A DNA stretch of 64,000 nucleotides from Candidatus Contendibacter sp. GTDB taxonomy: Bacteria; Pseudomonadota; Gammaproteobacteria; Competibacterales; Competibacteraceae. This document shows positions 63,289 to 64,000 of this stretch, piece after piece (position 1 is the first letter of the stretch; each line of letters starts with the position of its first letter). Under the pieces are notes generated by a model that saw only the letters and a program-made list of their open reading frames with translations, searched no databases and had not been told where the DNA came from. The stretch lies in NCBI GenBank assembly GCA_029624765.1, contig JARSSO010000022.1, positions 1 to 64,000 on the forward strand, in the 5' to 3' direction. Both the position numbers and the translations under genes were made by a program.

Positions 63289-64000
63289 TTACGGCGCGGC
63301 CAGCATCATCTCGGAGGCTTTCTCACCGATGACGATGGTGGGCGCGTTGGTGTTGCCCCCCACCAGGGCCGGCATGATCGAGGCGTCCGCCACCCGCAAC
63401 CCCGTCACCCCATGCACCCGCAGTTGGTCGTCCACCACCGCCAGGGGATCGTGGCCCATCTTGCAGGTGCCGACCGGATGATAGATGGTTTCGGCCCGGC
63501 GGCGAATGAACTCCCGCAAGTCATCGTCGCTCTGGGCCGCCGCGCCGGGGAACAGCTCCGCGCCGCGATAGCCGTCGAACGCCGGCGCCGCCAGAATGCG
63601 CCGGCAGGTTTTCACCCCCGCCAGCAGGGTTTCCAGATCGTCCGGATGATCGAGGTAATTAGGCTGGATCAATGGCGGAACCGACGGATCGGCGCTGTTC
63701 AGGGTCAGATGACCGCGACTTTTGGGTCGCAGGTCGCAGACGTGCAGCGAATAGCCGTAACCGTGCCAGAGGCGCCGGCCGTGATCGTCGAGAATGGTCG
63801 CGGTCAGATGGAATTGCAGATCGGGCAGCGGCAAGGCGGGATCGGATTTGACGAAGCCGCCGGCCTCGGCCAGGTTGCTGGTCAGGAAGCCGCGCCGGTG
63901 GCGATGGTACTCCACGATCCCCTTGATCAGGCGCGGCAGGAACGACAGCGCGAAACCGTAGGAAGCTCGCCGGCATTCGCGGTGCGCGACGATCACGTCC
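63289..64000 (-). CDS. GMC-family oxidoreductase, C-terminal part (5' end outside window)
   Basis: About 237 codons are visible; the reading frame is open at the right edge and no credible start is present. The C-terminal GMC domain is clear: FLTSNLAEAGGFVKSDPALP, PKSRGHLTLNSADP, the active-site His in TIYHPVGTCKMG, and the second catalytic position in GGNTNAPTIVIGEKASEM. These FAD enzymes oxidise alcohols such as choline or glucose; resemblance to BetA/AlkJ-like dehydrogenases is general, so the substrate is open. It is upstream of the TAXI gene on the same strand, separated by the chimeric fragment. Confidence 0.88.
   Translation of the reverse strand, partial: DVIVAHRECRRASYGFALSFLPRLIKGIVEYHRHRRGFLTSNLAEAGGFVKSDPALPLPDLQFHLTATILDDHGRRLWHGYGYSLHVCDLRPKSRGHLTLNSADPSVPPLIQPNYLDHPDDLETLLAGVKTCRRILAAPAFDGYRGAELFPGAAAQSDDDLREFIRRRAETIYHPVGTCKMGHDPLAVVDDQLRVHGVTGLRVADASIMPALVGGNTNAPTIVIGEKASEMMLAAP

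Overview
The window is GC-rich bacterial chromosome with tightly packed genes. The mnmA–hflD pair, rdgC, a RelA of the ExDD type, a phasin, a full type VI secretion system (T6SS) and a Marinobacter-type fatty acyl-CoA reductase point to a gammaproteobacterium that stores polyhydroxyalkanoate (PHA) and glycogen. A Competibacter/Contendobacter-like glycogen-accumulating organism would fit, but that placement is inference. No rRNA, tRNA or CRISPR array is visible.

Layout. 1–7.4 kb: an Rpn-like nuclease gene running off the left edge, an AraC regulator, a divergent fused isobutyryl-CoA mutase (IcmF), a frameshifted IS5-type transposase remnant and a trypsin-like protease with a coiled-coil insertion. 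7.5–9.7 kb: a sirohaem sulfite/nitrite reductase overlapping a DUF934 partner. 9.7–32 kb: the T6SS locus. The leftward arm is tagH–tssK–tssL–tssM–tagF–pppA. The rightward arm is tssA–tssB–tssC–hcp–tagJ–tssE–tssF–tssG, then two unknown exported proteins, then tssH/clpV. No tssJ, vgrG or PAAR gene is seen. 32–35.2 kb: two tandem TPR–methyltransferase paralogues and an acyl carrier protein. 35.3–40.6 kb: a SnoaL-like protein, a long CoA-transferase and glycogen branching enzyme. 41–48 kb: a cytochrome c lipoprotein, relA, hflD, mnmA, a phasin, rdgC and a coiled-coil membrane protein. 48.3–53.1 kb: a complete branched-chain amino acid type ABC importer. 53.1–57 kb: a Ser/Thr kinase with a sulfatase-modifying-factor-like sensor domain, a PP2C phosphatase and a possible 48-residue ORF. 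57–59.6 kb: a Bcp peroxiredoxin and a fatty acyl-CoA reductase. 60.2–63.3 kb: a graveyard of truncated genes (two AAA ATPases, an FGE-like protein, a TIR domain, a PKD/LpxL chimera) around an intact PemK/MazE-type toxin–antitoxin pair and a TAXI solute-binding protein. The window ends inside a GMC oxidoreductase.

Working together. The T6SS carries the parts of a threonine-phosphorylation switch: FHA protein TagH, PP2C phosphatase and TagF are in the locus, and a kinase/PP2C pair lies about 22 kb downstream. hcp has its own sigma-54-type promoter. The phasin, glycogen branching enzyme, acyl-CoA mutase, CoA-transferase, branched-chain importer and fatty acyl-CoA reductase together suggest a metabolism centred on acyl-CoA turnover and carbon storage. 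The best places to look for something undescribed are the two exported proteins between tssG and clpV, the TPR-methyltransferase/ACP group behind clpV, and the protease with the coiled-coil insertion.
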